Below, piece by piece: positions 39,567 to 48,630 of a DNA stretch of 64,000 bases; positions within the stretch are counted from its first letter, which is position 1, and each line of letters begins with the position of its first letter. Below the pieces are notes generated by a model. That model made no database searches, had not been told where the DNA came from, and worked only from the letters and a program-made list of their open reading frames with translations. The translations under genes were made by a program, and so were the position numbers. Source of the stretch: G965232465 sp965232465 (GTDB lineage Bacteria; Pseudomonadota; Alphaproteobacteria; JAQWUY01); the NCBI GenBank assembly GCA_965232465.1, contig OZ246977.1:1984001-2048000 (forward strand), in the 5' to 3' direction.

Positions 39567-40277
39567 ATGTTTTCAAATGATTTTTTGGCGGATATCAATT
39601 TTTGGCAAAATGTCACAGTAAAAGATGTAAAAAACGCTATTACCAATGGGGCGGATGTCAATGTACGGACTAAAGATGGGTCGACACCTTTAATGTATGC
39701 ATCTTGGAAAAATCAAAACCCTGATGTTATTACTACACTGATTAACGCAGGGGCGGATGTCAATGCACGGAATAAAGATGGGACGACACCTTTAATGTAT
39801 GCATCTGAGTTCAATCAAAACCCTGATGTTATTACTACGCTGATTAACGCAGGGATGGATGTCAATGCACGGGATGAAGATGGGTTGACACCTTTAATGT
39901 ATGCATCTAGGAACAATCAAAACCCTGAAGTTATTACTACACTGATTAACGCAGGGGCGGATGTCAATGCACGGGATGAAGATGGGTCGACACCTTTAAT
40001 GTGGGCGTCTGGGTTCAATCGAAACCCTGATGTTATTACTACACTGATTAACGCATGGGCGGATGTCAATGCACGGGATAAAGATGGGTGGACACCTTTA
40101 ATGTTTGCGTCTGGGTTCAATAAAAACCCTGATGTTATTACTACACTGATTAACGCAGGGGCGGACGCAACAATCAAAGACGATGAGGGTAAAACTGCCT
40201 ATGATTATATTTTAAAAAACGACGCTTTAAAAGATTCAAAAGTCCTCTGGAAGTTAAACGACTTGCGGTTTAAATAA
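39567..40277 (+). CDS. Ankyrin-repeat protein, cytoplasmic form
   Basis: The 236-residue protein consists of a short N-terminal cap, six 34-residue ankyrin repeats from about residue 28 to 200 (each GADVNARDKDG-TPLMYAS-NQNPDVITTLINA with small changes), and a C-terminal cap KTAYDYILKNDALKDSKVLWKL. It has no signal peptide: MFSNDFLAD aligns with MFSKII...QASDFLSD of ankyrin gene 2 after loss of about 20 codons. The 102-bp repeats are nearly identical, so copy number can change by recombination. Ankyrin proteins of intracellular bacteria are often effectors; no target can be inferred here. Confidence 0.92.
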   Translation: MFSNDFLADINFWQNVTVKDVKNAITNGADVNVRTKDGSTPLMYASWKNQNPDVITTLINAGADVNARNKDGTTPLMYASEFNQNPDVITTLINAGMDVNARDEDGLTPLMYASRNNQNPEVITTLINAGADVNARDEDGSTPLMWASGFNRNPDVITTLINAWADVNARDKDGWTPLMFASGFNKNPDVITTLINAGADATIKDDEGKTAYDYILKNDALKDSKVLWKLNDLRFK

Positions 40278-40282
40278 TATTG

Positions 40283-40368
40283 GATACTCTGATACCCGTA
40301 TTTGTTTTGCCATGAGTATCCCAATCGCACCGGGTAACCGGTGCGTTTGGATACTCTGATACTATTAG
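40283..40368 (+). repeat. REP-like repeat C, single copy before ankyrin gene 2
   Basis: It carries the same GGATACTCTGATACCCGTAT, GAGTATCCCAATCGCACCGG and GTAACCGGTGCG segments as the tandem array at 39318, and leads into the same promoter sequence. Confidence 0.85.
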
Positions 40369-40377
40369 GGATTTATA

Positions 40378-40406
40378 TTGACAAAGTGGGTTTGTTTGTG
40401 TATATT
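40378..40406 (+). promoter_or_regulatory. Strong sigma-70-type promoter of ankyrin gene 2
   Basis: TTGACA (40378-40383) and TATATT (40401-40406) have a 17-bp spacer. The sequence around it is almost identical to the ankyrin gene 1 promoter; the gene starts 38 bp later. Confidence 0.85.
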
Positions 40407-40444
40407 GCCCTGAATAAAGTATCAATAAACATAAGGAAAGTCAT

Positions 40445-40906
40445 ATGTTTTCAAAAATAATTTTAAGAATATTTATTATATCGTGGGTATGTATCCCCCC
40501 CATAGTACAAGCAAGTGATTTTTTGTCAGACTCGTATTGGCAAAATGTCACAATAAAAGATGTAAAAAACGCTATTGCCAATGGGGCGGATGTCAATGCA
40601 CGGAATAAATATGGGTCGACACCTTTAATGTATGCATCTTGGGACAATCAAAACCCTGATGTTATTACTACGCTGATTAACGCAGGGGCGGATGTCAATG
40701 CACGGAATAAAGATGGGTGGACACCTTTAATGTATGCATCTCGGTCCAATCAAAACCCTGATGTTATTACTACGCTGATTAACGCAGGGGCGGACGCAAC
40801 AATCAAAGACGGTGAGGGTAAAACTGCCTATGATTATATTTTAAAAAACGACGCTTTAAAAGATTCAAAAGTCCTCTGGAAGTTAAACGACTTGCGGTTT
40901 AAATAA
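40445..40906 (+). CDS. Ankyrin-repeat protein, secreted form
   Basis: This 153-residue paralogue of ankyrin gene 1 keeps a signal peptide (ILRIFIISWVCIPPIVQA) and has three ankyrin repeats before the same KTAYDYILKNDALKDSKV cap. It should be exported to the periplasm or beyond. The copy of MITE-like element B begins at the base right after its stop codon. Near-identity of repeats and flanks to gene 1 shows recent duplication. Confidence 0.9.
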   Translation: MFSKIILRIFIISWVCIPPIVQASDFLSDSYWQNVTIKDVKNAIANGADVNARNKYGSTPLMYASWDNQNPDVITTLINAGADVNARNKDGWTPLMYASRSNQNPDVITTLINAGADATIKDGEGKTAYDYILKNDALKDSKVLWKLNDLRFK

Positions 40907-41045
40907 GGGATTTATATACTTGACTCCATAAATCGATATTTGCATGTAATTTGGTGGGATTTCACAACAAAAAGCAATGTCATTTATGTATAAAAACAAA
41001 AAATAGCCTTAATTCAAATCCTGTGGAGTCAAGTATATAAATCCC
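40907..41045 (-). repeat. 139-bp MITE-like element B, copy 2 (inverted)
   Basis: Same 139-bp sequence as copies 1 and 3 but in the opposite orientation. It starts immediately after the TAA of ankyrin gene 2, where gene 1 and the right-edge copy continue with TATTGGATACTC, so it marks an insertion or junction. Confidence 0.92.
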
Positions 41046-41064
41046 AAATTTTATAAGGGACACT

Positions 41065-41958
41065 TCATCCTCGACGACGACGGCTGTTTCTGCGACCGCT
41101 TGTGCCTTCGGGGTTGGGGGTACGATTATTTTGAATCCAATACATACAATCCGAATCATTGCCGACAATGACATCCGCCCCTTTCACCGCCTGTATTTCG
41201 GCGGGATGACAAGGATTCATAATCGCACTGGTCATGCCCGCCCCGATTGCCATAGATAAAAACGCCGCATTGATATGCGTACGGTTGGGCAACCCAAAAC
41301 TCACATTCGACGCCCCACAAGTGGTATTAACCTTTAATTCTGTCCGCAAACGACGGATAAGATGCAATGCGGTGGTACCCGCATCCCCCCACGCCCCAAC
41401 CGGCATAATCAAAGGATCAACCACCACATCACAAGGTTTAATACCATAATCTTGGGCATGTTCGATAATCTTTTTTGCCACTTCGAATCGTACATCTGGG
41501 TCACGGGAAATACCCGTTTCGTCATTGGAAATGGCAACCACTGCACAATCATATTTTTTCACCAACGGCAACACCCGCTCCATTTGTTCTGGTTCACCTG
41601 TAACCGAATTCAACAATGCCCGCCCTTTGTATACAGACAAACCTTGTTGCAAGGCTTCGACAATCGAGCTGTCGATACATAATGGTACATCCGTCAGCGA
41701 CTGGATATGTTCAATCGTATCCGCCAAAATCTGGGGTTCATCCGCTAAGGGAATCCCCGCATTCACATCCAGCATTGTTGCACCCGCCGATACCTGTGCC
41801 ATCACATCGGCGGTTACCGTATCATAATTGCTCGCCTTCATTTCTTCGGCAAGCTGTGTACGACCTGTGGGGTTAATGCGTTCGCCAATGACACAGAATG
41901 GTTGGTCAAAACCCATAATGATTTCTTTGTGAGCCGATGCCAAAAGTGTATGAGTCAT
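41065..41958 (-). CDS. Pterin-binding methyltransferase, methyltetrahydrofolate:corrinoid type
   Basis: The 297-residue protein has the dihydropteroate-synthase-like TIM barrel of MetH domain 2/AcsE-type methyltransferases: FCVIGERINPTGR, TMLDVNAGIPLADE, VPLCIDSS, LLNSVTGEPEQ, CDVVVDPLIMPVG and CGASNVSFGLPNR. Such enzymes transfer the methyl of methyltetrahydrofolate to or from a cobalamin protein. No corrinoid protein gene lies nearby. The tail NPEGTSGRRNSRRRRG is unusually arginine-rich. The chosen ATG follows AAAGGGAT; MGFDQPF (residue 15) is an alternative start. Confidence 0.85.
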   Translation of the reverse strand: MTHTLLASAHKEIIMGFDQPFCVIGERINPTGRTQLAEEMKASNYDTVTADVMAQVSAGATMLDVNAGIPLADEPQILADTIEHIQSLTDVPLCIDSSIVEALQQGLSVYKGRALLNSVTGEPEQMERVLPLVKKYDCAVVAISNDETGISRDPDVRFEVAKKIIEHAQDYGIKPCDVVVDPLIMPVGAWGDAGTTALHLIRRLRTELKVNTTCGASNVSFGLPNRTHINAAFLSMAIGAGMTSAIMNPCHPAEIQAVKGADVIVGNDSDCMYWIQNNRTPNPEGTSGRRNSRRRRG

Positions 41959-42141
41959 AATGAAAATATCCCTTTGTTAGACAAATTATTTTACATTGAT
42001 ACGAATTATTTAATGCAAAACAATATATTTTATGGTACCATGATAATATACTTTGTGGTATTATGCAATATATTCGTTTGTATTGGGTAAAAGTTTGTAT
42101 TAGGTAAAACATTATCAATATAATTAAAGAGAATCGATAAC

Positions 42142-43239
42142 ATGTCAAACAACGCATCGGCAAAGTCTGTGGTTAAATTGGGTATGGAAAAAATAACAAA
42201 ACTTTCCATTGTTATTACTTTGGTTGCCATGTTTATCGTCTTTAAACTGCTGTTTGGTGGTGGCAAATCAGGCGATGGGGTAATTGTCGGTAATACGATG
42301 GGCACTTCGTACCAAGTGAAATATTGGTATGAAAATGGGAAAAAAATCCCAGAAATAGACACCATACAAGCCAAAATAGAATCCACTTTACAGGATATTA
42401 ACAACGAAGTATCCACCTGGAATAAAAATTCAACCATATCACAATTTAACCAATCATCGAACACCGATTGGCAACAAGTTAAACCTTTTTTTGCCCATAT
42501 GGTGGCACAATCCATTGCTGTGTGCCAAGAATCCTTAGGGGCATTTGATATTACAGTCGCCCCCCTGATTGATATTTGGGGATTTGACGCCCAAGGGCGG
42601 ATTGAAACCAGACCAGAAACACAAAAATTGGCACAAGCACTGGATAAAGTCGGCTGTAATAAAATACAAGCGGATACGAAAAAATCGCAAATCCGCAAAA
42701 CCGACCCCGCCGTACACATCAACCTGTCGGCCATTGCCAAAGGCGATGGGGTTGACCAAGTGGCAAATGTATTAAAACAATATGGTATTGTCAATTATAT
42801 AGTGGAAATTGGCGGTGAAATTGTCGCATCTGGTACCCGATTGGATGGCAATGTATGGAAAATCGGTATCGAAAAACCAGATACCATAAACCGCAGTGTC
42901 CAAAGTGTATTACCTATACACAATATAGGCATGGCAACCAGTGGGGATTATCGTAATTATTTTGAATCAAATGGGGTGCGCTATTCCCATATTATCAACC
43001 CGCAAACAGGCACACCCATATCCCATAAATTGGCAAGTGTAACGGTGCTAGCCGATACTTCCCGTACGGCGGATGTGTGGGCAACCACTTTCTTTGTGCT
43101 GGGCGAAGGGCGAGGCTTACAGCTGGCAAATAAACACAAGTTGCCGATGATGATGATTATTCGCAATGATGATGATACAACCCCTTATAAAATCATTACC
43201 AATACACACTGGGATGCTTATACAGCATTAAATAAATAA
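42142..43239 (+). CDS. apbE: FAD:protein FMN transferase
   Basis: ApbE attaches FMN from FAD to threonine residues of partner proteins outside the cytoplasm, such as RnfG/NqrC-type subunits. The 365-residue protein has one N-terminal membrane segment (about 21-38), the NTMGTSYQVKYW start of the domain, GAFDITVAPLIDIWGF, INLSAIAKGDGVDQVA, GGEIVASG and the Mg/FAD-binding HIINPQTGTPI and ADTSRTADVWATTFFVLG. All key segments are present. No partner flavoprotein gene is adjacent. Confidence 0.93.
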   Translation: MSNNASAKSVVKLGMEKITKLSIVITLVAMFIVFKLLFGGGKSGDGVIVGNTMGTSYQVKYWYENGKKIPEIDTIQAKIESTLQDINNEVSTWNKNSTISQFNQSSNTDWQQVKPFFAHMVAQSIAVCQESLGAFDITVAPLIDIWGFDAQGRIETRPETQKLAQALDKVGCNKIQADTKKSQIRKTDPAVHINLSAIAKGDGVDQVANVLKQYGIVNYIVEIGGEIVASGTRLDGNVWKIGIEKPDTINRSVQSVLPIHNIGMATSGDYRNYFESNGVRYSHIINPQTGTPISHKLASVTVLADTSRTADVWATTFFVLGEGRGLQLANKHKLPMMMIIRNDDDTTPYKIITNTHWDAYTALNK

Positions 43240-43327
43240 GATTATAAACCCTTGTATACCCCTTGTGCAGACACATATAACAACCATAATAATTTTTCAG
43301 AGGTTCCTGTAATATAAATATTGATTA

Positions 43328-43585
43328 TAGTCAATTAAATATAATTTGATTGACTATATACGGTTGCAACCATTTGCCCCATAGTGGCATTATGGTGTCC
43401 GATCGGGTTGCAAAGTGTGGTGTGCAAGTGTTGTAAATAAGTTTTGAGAGTAAAGTATATAAATCCCAAAATTTAACTTGCAAACACCAAATGGGGCATA
43501 TATAATCAATTTGGTATAAAATGATTCACCATAATTATACTGCACATTTTATTTTGTTGGTTATATGGTTGAGTCTAAGGTGCAA
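43328..43585. repeat. Composite of repeat family A pieces with an embedded element-B end, copy 2
   Basis: The left part (TAGTCAATTAAATATAATTT, then GGTTGCAACCATTTGCC) matches the start of copy 1. The right part, from GGTATAAAATGATTCACC to GTTGAGTCTAAGG, is the inverted other half. Between them lies TAAAGTATATAAATCCC (43451-43467), an element-B end, and two short ACTTGCAAACACCAAATG-like repeats. This fills the gap between apbE and the glycan locus; I see no gene in it. Confidence 0.7.
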
Positions 43586-43703
43586 ACACCAAATGTTATT
43601 ACAATATAAAACAATTTAACAAGCAAATTATACCTTAAACTTTGAACAATTGTTGTCTAAACGATAAGATTCAGTGCATTTTGTGGTATAAATGGATGAT
43701 ATA

Positions 43704-44513
43704 ATGCAAATTATAATTCCCATGACAGGGTATGGTAGTCGTTTTGTACAAGCGGGATATACCCTTTTAAAACCATTTATTATTGTGCATGGCAAACCGA
43801 TAATTGAATGGGTTGTATCGATGTTTGACGAACCTTCTGATCGGTTTACCTTTATTTGTCGCAAACAACACTTGGACAGTTTGCCTTATATGTGGTCTGA
43901 ATTACAGCGGATCGCACCCGATGCTCAGATTGTTGCCATAGACAATTGGGTTAAAAAAGGACCTGTTTATGATGTATTACAAGTGGAGTATGCTATTTGC
44001 GATGATACACCTGTGTTAATCAGCTACTGTGACTATTATATGCAGTGGAACTATGCGAGTTTTAAACAGGCAGCTGAGCAAAATGACTGTGCGGGAGCAG
44101 TGCCATGTTACAGTGGCTTTCACCCACACTTAATTCCGAAAAAAAATCTATACGCCAGTTGTAAAACCGATGCCAATGATATGCTTATAGAAATTCGTGA
44201 AAAGTTTTCTTATACAGCGGATAAAACCCAATCCCGCCATTCCCCAGGGGTATATTATTTTAAAGATGGTGTCACCTTAAAAGAATATTACCAACGCATG
44301 TTAGGCGACCCAACCCGTGCAATTAATGGCGAATATTACAGCAGTTTACCATATAATTATATGATACAAGACGATTTATCTGTGTGGGCACCAGTGAATG
44401 TGGACACATTTTGCCAATGGGGAACCCCCGAAGACTTATCACACTATTTATTTTGGACAAATTTGGTGGCTCATGCCTGTAATATACATATTCCACAAGG
44501 ACATACATTATGA
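43704..44513 (+). CDS. Nucleotidyltransferase family protein (sugar-phosphate type), first of two
   Basis: The protein of 269 residues has the GT-A nucleotidyltransferase start IIIPMTGYGSRFVQAGYTLLKPFI, with G-x-G-x-R and a downstream Lys, and ISYCDYYMQWNY, the likely metal-binding Asp. It should charge a phosphorylated sugar or polyol with NTP. An upstream ATG at 43692 is possible; neither has a strong ribosome site. It overlaps the next gene by 4 bp. Capsule loci often use such atypical transferases. Substrate unknown. Confidence 0.82.
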   Translation: MQIIIPMTGYGSRFVQAGYTLLKPFIIVHGKPIIEWVVSMFDEPSDRFTFICRKQHLDSLPYMWSELQRIAPDAQIVAIDNWVKKGPVYDVLQVEYAICDDTPVLISYCDYYMQWNYASFKQAAEQNDCAGAVPCYSGFHPHLIPKKNLYASCKTDANDMLIEIREKFSYTADKTQSRHSPGVYYFKDGVTLKEYYQRMLGDPTRAINGEYYSSLPYNYMIQDDLSVWAPVNVDTFCQWGTPEDLSHYLFWTNLVAHACNIHIPQGHTL

Positions 44514-45307
44514 TTGTTTTGGTACCTATGGGGGGGAAAGGAACTCGCTTTACCGATGCGGGATATACGCAAAACAAGGCTTGCATTCCTACCACATGTT
44601 TCTGCACAGGACAAAAAAAGCCAATGGTTGTGGTTGCCATGCAAAATTTTCCTGAAATCGACAATCCAAACACAAAAATTATCTGTGTCAATCGGGATTT
44701 TCATGCCACCAATGGCACAGAAAAAACTATTCATCAGTACTTTCCACAAACAATATTTATTCACGACCATGTGATGCTTGACCAAGCATTCGGCTGTTTT
44801 TTGGCTCGGGAGTTTTTGGATACAGACACAGAATTATTTATTGGTACCTGTGACAGTGGCATGAGATACAACATACAAGAATTTAATCAGGCGAAAAAGC
44901 ATGCGGATGTATTGATGATAAGCCATACCAACAACAGCAATATCGAAGCCAACCCAACCGCCCACAGTTGGGCACAACTAAAGACCGCTAATGGCACGCA
45001 AATACAGCGGTTATCGTTAAAGCAAACTGTGTCTGACACCCCGATGAATGACCATGCAACAACCGGTATGTTTTGGTTTAAGAGTGCCCATATATTCTTA
45101 AAATACTTAGAACAAATGATTTGGGCTAAGGATACTTTTGATGGCAAATATTATGTGGATAAAGTGTTACAATACTGTATTGATGATGGTTTACGAGTGG
45201 ATTATTTTGATGTGGATTTTATCTGCTGGGGGACACCACGGGATTATGAAATATACGAACAGACTTGGGCGTATTGGCATACCCACATGAAAAAGCAAAT
45301 GGGGTAA
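44510..45307 (+). CDS. Nucleotidyltransferase family protein, second of two
   Basis: The 265-residue protein begins IVLVPMGGKGTRFTDAGYTQNKACIP and has FIGTCDSGMRYNIQEF as the probable metal site. It resembles its upstream neighbour in layout (similar length, C-terminal ICWGTPRDYEIYEQTW matching FCQWGTPEDLSHYLFW there), so the two are diverged duplicates, perhaps acting as a heteromer or on two substrates. Starts within ATGA overlap of the first. Confidence 0.82.
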   Translation: MIVLVPMGGKGTRFTDAGYTQNKACIPTTCFCTGQKKPMVVVAMQNFPEIDNPNTKIICVNRDFHATNGTEKTIHQYFPQTIFIHDHVMLDQAFGCFLAREFLDTDTELFIGTCDSGMRYNIQEFNQAKKHADVLMISHTNNSNIEANPTAHSWAQLKTANGTQIQRLSLKQTVSDTPMNDHATTGMFWFKSAHIFLKYLEQMIWAKDTFDGKYYVDKVLQYCIDDGLRVDYFDVDFICWGTPRDYEIYEQTWAYWHTHMKKQMG

Positions 45308-45308
45308 C

Positions 45309-46040
45309 ATGCACACACCTGAACTATCGATAATTATTCCTTGTTTTAATGAAAAAGACAATGTGCGTATTGTTTTAAACAAACTAAATCAATATATACA
45401 AGAAAATCCATTACATTGTGAAATTATTTTGGTTGATGGTGGGTCAAATGATCACACCCAACATATATTGAGTGACCTGTTTAAAACACTAGATCCGAAT
45501 ATATTCAAACTGTATCTGATGGAAACTGGTGGGGGCTATGGGCATGATATTATGTATGGGATACACAATTGTACAGGAACCTTGATATCGTGGACACATG
45601 CAGATTTACAAACAGATACAGACGATATTTTTAAAGCATATGCTTTATATAAGCAATCTGTTATTTCTAATCCCAAAATTTTTATTAAGGGCAAGCGCAA
45701 AAATCGTCGATTTATCGAAACTTTTTTTACCTTTGGAATGCAGGTTATGACCCTGTTTATCTTAGGCAAATATTTGGATGACATCAACGCCCAACCAAAA
45801 CTGTTTTCGAGGGATTTTTATCAAAAACACTTAAAAAATGGCTATCCTAATGATTTTTCTCTCGACTTGTATGCATTGTACAAGGCACATGACAATGGGT
45901 ACAGCATTCAAACTTTTCCTGTTTACTTTAAACAGCGATTGTATGGCGAAGCCAAAGGTGGTGGCAGTGGTTGGAAACAACGCATTCATCTGATTAAAAG
46001 GACTTTTGCCTATATCTTAAAACTGCGACACAGGGGATAA
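45309..46040 (+). CDS. Glycosyltransferase family 2
   Basis: The 243-residue protein has the GT2 entry ELSIIIPCFNEKDNVRIVL, EIILVDGGSNDHTQ and a DxD-like SWTHADLQTDTDDI. The C-terminal half (KGKRKNRRFIETFFTFGMQ) resembles the dolichol-phosphate-mannose-synthase branch that builds polyprenyl-phosphate sugars. With the GtrA gene downstream, a lipid-linked sugar donor is plausible. It starts 2 bp after the preceding stop. Confidence 0.87.
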   Translation: MHTPELSIIIPCFNEKDNVRIVLNKLNQYIQENPLHCEIILVDGGSNDHTQHILSDLFKTLDPNIFKLYLMETGGGYGHDIMYGIHNCTGTLISWTHADLQTDTDDIFKAYALYKQSVISNPKIFIKGKRKNRRFIETFFTFGMQVMTLFILGKYLDDINAQPKLFSRDFYQKHLKNGYPNDFSLDLYALYKAHDNGYSIQTFPVYFKQRLYGEAKGGGSGWKQRIHLIKRTFAYILKLRHRG

Positions 46041-46048
46041 GGGATATT

Positions 46049-46732
46049 ATGCATTTTTCACATATTTGCTTACAATCTGTGCGGGGGGTTATCATCGATA
46101 TTGATGATACCTTGTATCATTATCATCCCCCCCATAAGATTGCCATTCGCACTTGTTATGATGCCTTAAAAAATACATATACAGTGTTTAAAGATTTTGA
46201 AGATTTTTATGCCCAATACCGCCATTACAGAACGGCAGTCATCCATGCTTTACAAGGACAAGGGGCGTGTCGTTCCCGTCTGTTTGCTTTTCAGCATTTG
46301 TTTGAACAACACAATATATCACAAGCCTATGTGGTGGCGAAAAAATATGAAAATTTATATTGGGATACCCTGATTGATGCCATACAGTTGGATGATGAAG
46401 CATTACAGTTTTTACGAATATGTCATAAAAAAAATATAATAGTCTGTGCTTTAACCGATATGCAAGCGGGATTTCAAGTGCGAAAATTGGTCAAAATGAA
46501 AGTGGAAAAATATATTGCCTTGTTGGTGAGTTCAGAAGAAGTAGGCGTAGAAAAGCCACATTCAAAAATGTTTCAAACCGCATTAAAAAAAATGGGGTTA
46601 TCTGCCCAAGATGTTATTATGATAGGCGACAGACAATCGAAGGACATTGTAGGGGCAGAAAATTTACAAATAAAAGCATACAAAATAACATTAAGTAATG
46701 ATATAATATACTATGATACAACAAGAAGCTAA
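46049..46732 (+). CDS. HAD family hydrolase
   Basis: The 227-residue protein has HAD motif I VIIDIDDTLYHY, motif II in CALTDMQ, a motif III lysine in VGVEKPHSKMF and motif IV IMIGDRQSKDIVGAEN. It is a C1-cap phosphatase, likely acting on a small phosphorylated intermediate of the glycan precursor pathway. It overlaps the GtrA gene by 20 bp. Confidence 0.88.
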   Translation: MHFSHICLQSVRGVIIDIDDTLYHYHPPHKIAIRTCYDALKNTYTVFKDFEDFYAQYRHYRTAVIHALQGQGACRSRLFAFQHLFEQHNISQAYVVAKKYENLYWDTLIDAIQLDDEALQFLRICHKKNIIVCALTDMQAGFQVRKLVKMKVEKYIALLVSSEEVGVEKPHSKMFQTALKKMGLSAQDVIMIGDRQSKDIVGAENLQIKAYKITLSNDIIYYDTTRS

Positions 46733-47087
46733 ACGATTTTTGATTGTCGGTGCTGGGGCAACCCTTATAAATTATAGTGTTTTTTTGGTGCTGTATACAG
46801 TGTTATCTGTACATTATCAAGTATCATATATAGGGGGGTTTTTGTCTGGGGTTTTGGTGGGATATATATTTAATAAGCCATGGACATTTCAAATCGAACA
46901 TAAAAACCCCATGTTCATATGGCGGTATATCTTTGCCTATATAATGTCGTTAATTTTAGGTAGCCTTTTGTTAAATCTACAAGTAAAATCCATAGGTATT
47001 CCCGTCCTACTTGCCAATTTTATCTGTATCAGTTTTACCACTATAACCAATTTTATTTCGACAAAGTTTTGGGTGTTTAAAGTATAG
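46713..47087 (+). CDS. GtrA family membrane protein
   Basis: The 124-residue protein has four membrane segments and the GtrA pattern: AKRFLIVGAGATLINYSVF near the N-terminus, FNKPWTF after helix 2 and TNFISTKFWVFK at the end. GtrA proteins are thought to flip or hold polyprenyl-linked sugars for surface glycan decoration. It ends the rightward arm of the glycan locus. Confidence 0.85.
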   Translation: MIQQEAKRFLIVGAGATLINYSVFLVLYTVLSVHYQVSYIGGFLSGVLVGYIFNKPWTFQIEHKNPMFIWRYIFAYIMSLILGSLLLNLQVKSIGIPVLLANFICISFTTITNFISTKFWVFKV

Positions 47088-47102
47088 GAACATACATCAA
47101 TT

Positions 47103-47134
47103 TGACCAGCCCCACTGATTTGGTCCACTTCTGT
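47103..47134. repeat. IS-end-like fragment between convergent arms
   Basis: GACCAGCCCCACTGATTTGG followed by TCCACTTCTG is nearly the same as the fragment at 26889-26920. It sits between the convergent GtrA and GDPD-like genes, with no transposase around, so it is a leftover or a minimal mobile end. Confidence 0.55.
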
Positions 47135-47135
47135 A

Positions 47136-47759
47136 TTAAGCCCACAAATTTGGGTGTTTGGTACATACAGCATCGTAATGCAATGATTCCAATTTTTTCT
47201 TAAAATCGGTAATGAGCAATCTGTCATGGTGTTGTAATTCTGGGGAAACGATACATATTTTAAATCCTGCATCGATCAACTGTGCTGTATTAACAAGATT
47301 TAAAGGCATGTGGGTAAAACAATCGACCCATACCCATGTGGCTTTATCCGAAAAAGCAAGGGCGTATTCAATCGGTTCCCATTCGGAAAACCGTACTGCT
47401 AAGTTATCAGGGGAAAAGCCGTTTATGGTGTTGGTATATGCATGCTGGGCGTAAATAGCAAAATATGGCATGGATAAGTCCAAAAAAAACCAATTTTGTA
47501 CTTTGTATTTTTGCATCAAGGTCATACAATCTTTTTCTATCCCTTCGGTTTTTACATTTAAAATCATTGGTCCCTTATGGTGCCAGTGGGTTAAAAAATC
47601 CTCAAAAAATGTGGGGGCTGTTGTATGGTGTTGAAATGGGTCATGGTGTAAAACCAAGTCATTATTATGATAGCGGATGTCTAATTCTACACCCATATCG
47701 GTGGGAACGGATTCTAATTGTATAATGGTATTTATGCGGTGGTGTATATAATGTATCAT
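47136..47759 (-). CDS. Glycerophosphodiester phosphodiesterase-like protein
   Basis: The protein of 207 residues starts at MIHYIHHRINTIIQL, 7 bp after the aldolase stop; an earlier ATG at 47807 overlaps that gene. GDPD-like features are HHRINT near the start, GVELDIRYHNNDLVLHHDPF (the His/Glu/Asp metal cluster) and ILNVKTEG. The C-terminal FKICIVSPELQHHD and DAVCTKHP fit the TIM-barrel end. The strict HRG is replaced by HHR, so the substrate may differ from glycerophosphodiesters. Confidence 0.78.
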   Translation of the reverse strand: MIHYIHHRINTIIQLESVPTDMGVELDIRYHNNDLVLHHDPFQHHTTAPTFFEDFLTHWHHKGPMILNVKTEGIEKDCMTLMQKYKVQNWFFLDLSMPYFAIYAQHAYTNTINGFSPDNLAVRFSEWEPIEYALAFSDKATWVWVDCFTHMPLNLVNTAQLIDAGFKICIVSPELQHHDRLLITDFKKKLESLHYDAVCTKHPNLWA

Positions 47760-47766
47760 GGGGTTT

Positions 47767-48630
47767 TTATCTGTTTTGTAACGCTTGTTGTTGACGGTAT
47801 TTTTCACTTTCCATACTTAGTAAAATATCGGCATGCATAGGGCAGAGACATCTTGCATCCAAGCCTAAGTCATTAATGGTTTTTATTATAAAACTGTACG
47901 CCCACAGGGTTTCTTGGGCATAAGTCGTTTGGCGTAATGCAGCATCCCCCATGGAAAACACCACCTGATCAGGGAATATAATATTATCTGTAATAAAATC
48001 TAGGGGGAATATGGATAGGTCAAAATCTTTTAAAGTCGGGGTTATATCAAAGTGCTGCAAGATGATTTTATTGACTTGTGCGTGTATCTGTAATGCTTGT
48101 TCGCTGGTATCTGCTGACACAAATATACCATGGTTTTGTAAAAATATAACCGGGGCATGTCCCGACTGTTGCAGATGGGATTTTAACGACTGACACAAGT
48201 CCAATCCAGGGGTTTCATAGGGTATCCACAGGGATTTTGGGAATAGTGCCTGTGCGATACTTTTTCCTTGTTCAGAACATGTAATAATGTTTACCCATAC
48301 CGAATGTGTATGGATAATATATTTTTTTGGTAACAACGCATGTAAGGCTGTTTCAATAGATGGGCGATTTTCAGTATCCATTACACAAGCATTCATTTGT
48401 TGGGCAAATATAGTGTTGTCTAAGCTTTGCATATCCAAGGTTTTTAAAACTTGTGGATATGAAACAATGCTGTATCCCGTAGTGGTGGTCACATTTTTTA
48501 ACAAGAACCCTGATGCCTTAATTATCATATGTGTATTGCTTGTTTTAACTGAGGTATTGCCCCCTGCACCTTGTATATAAAACAAGTCCTTGCCGATATG
48601 TTGTGACATGTGTACAAAATCTTTAAACAT
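47767..48630 (-). CDS. Class II aldolase/adducin family protein
   Basis: The protein of 287 residues starts at MFKDFVHMSQHIGKDLFYIQ behind GGAAGC. It has the family motif GAGGNTSVK, HTHSVWVN (two of the zinc histidines) and ILQNHGIFVSAD (third His). Class II aldolases split or form sugar phosphates or oxidise tetronates. In this locus it could make a short-chain sugar acid or aldehyde for the glycan. It overlaps the upstream kinase fusion by 8 bp. Confidence 0.87.
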   Translation of the reverse strand: MFKDFVHMSQHIGKDLFYIQGAGGNTSVKTSNTHMIIKASGFLLKNVTTTTGYSIVSYPQVLKTLDMQSLDNTIFAQQMNACVMDTENRPSIETALHALLPKKYIIHTHSVWVNIITCSEQGKSIAQALFPKSLWIPYETPGLDLCQSLKSHLQQSGHAPVIFLQNHGIFVSADTSEQALQIHAQVNKIILQHFDITPTLKDFDLSIFPLDFITDNIIFPDQVVFSMGDAALRQTTYAQETLWAYSFIIKTINDLGLDARCLCPMHADILLSMESEKYRQQQALQNR

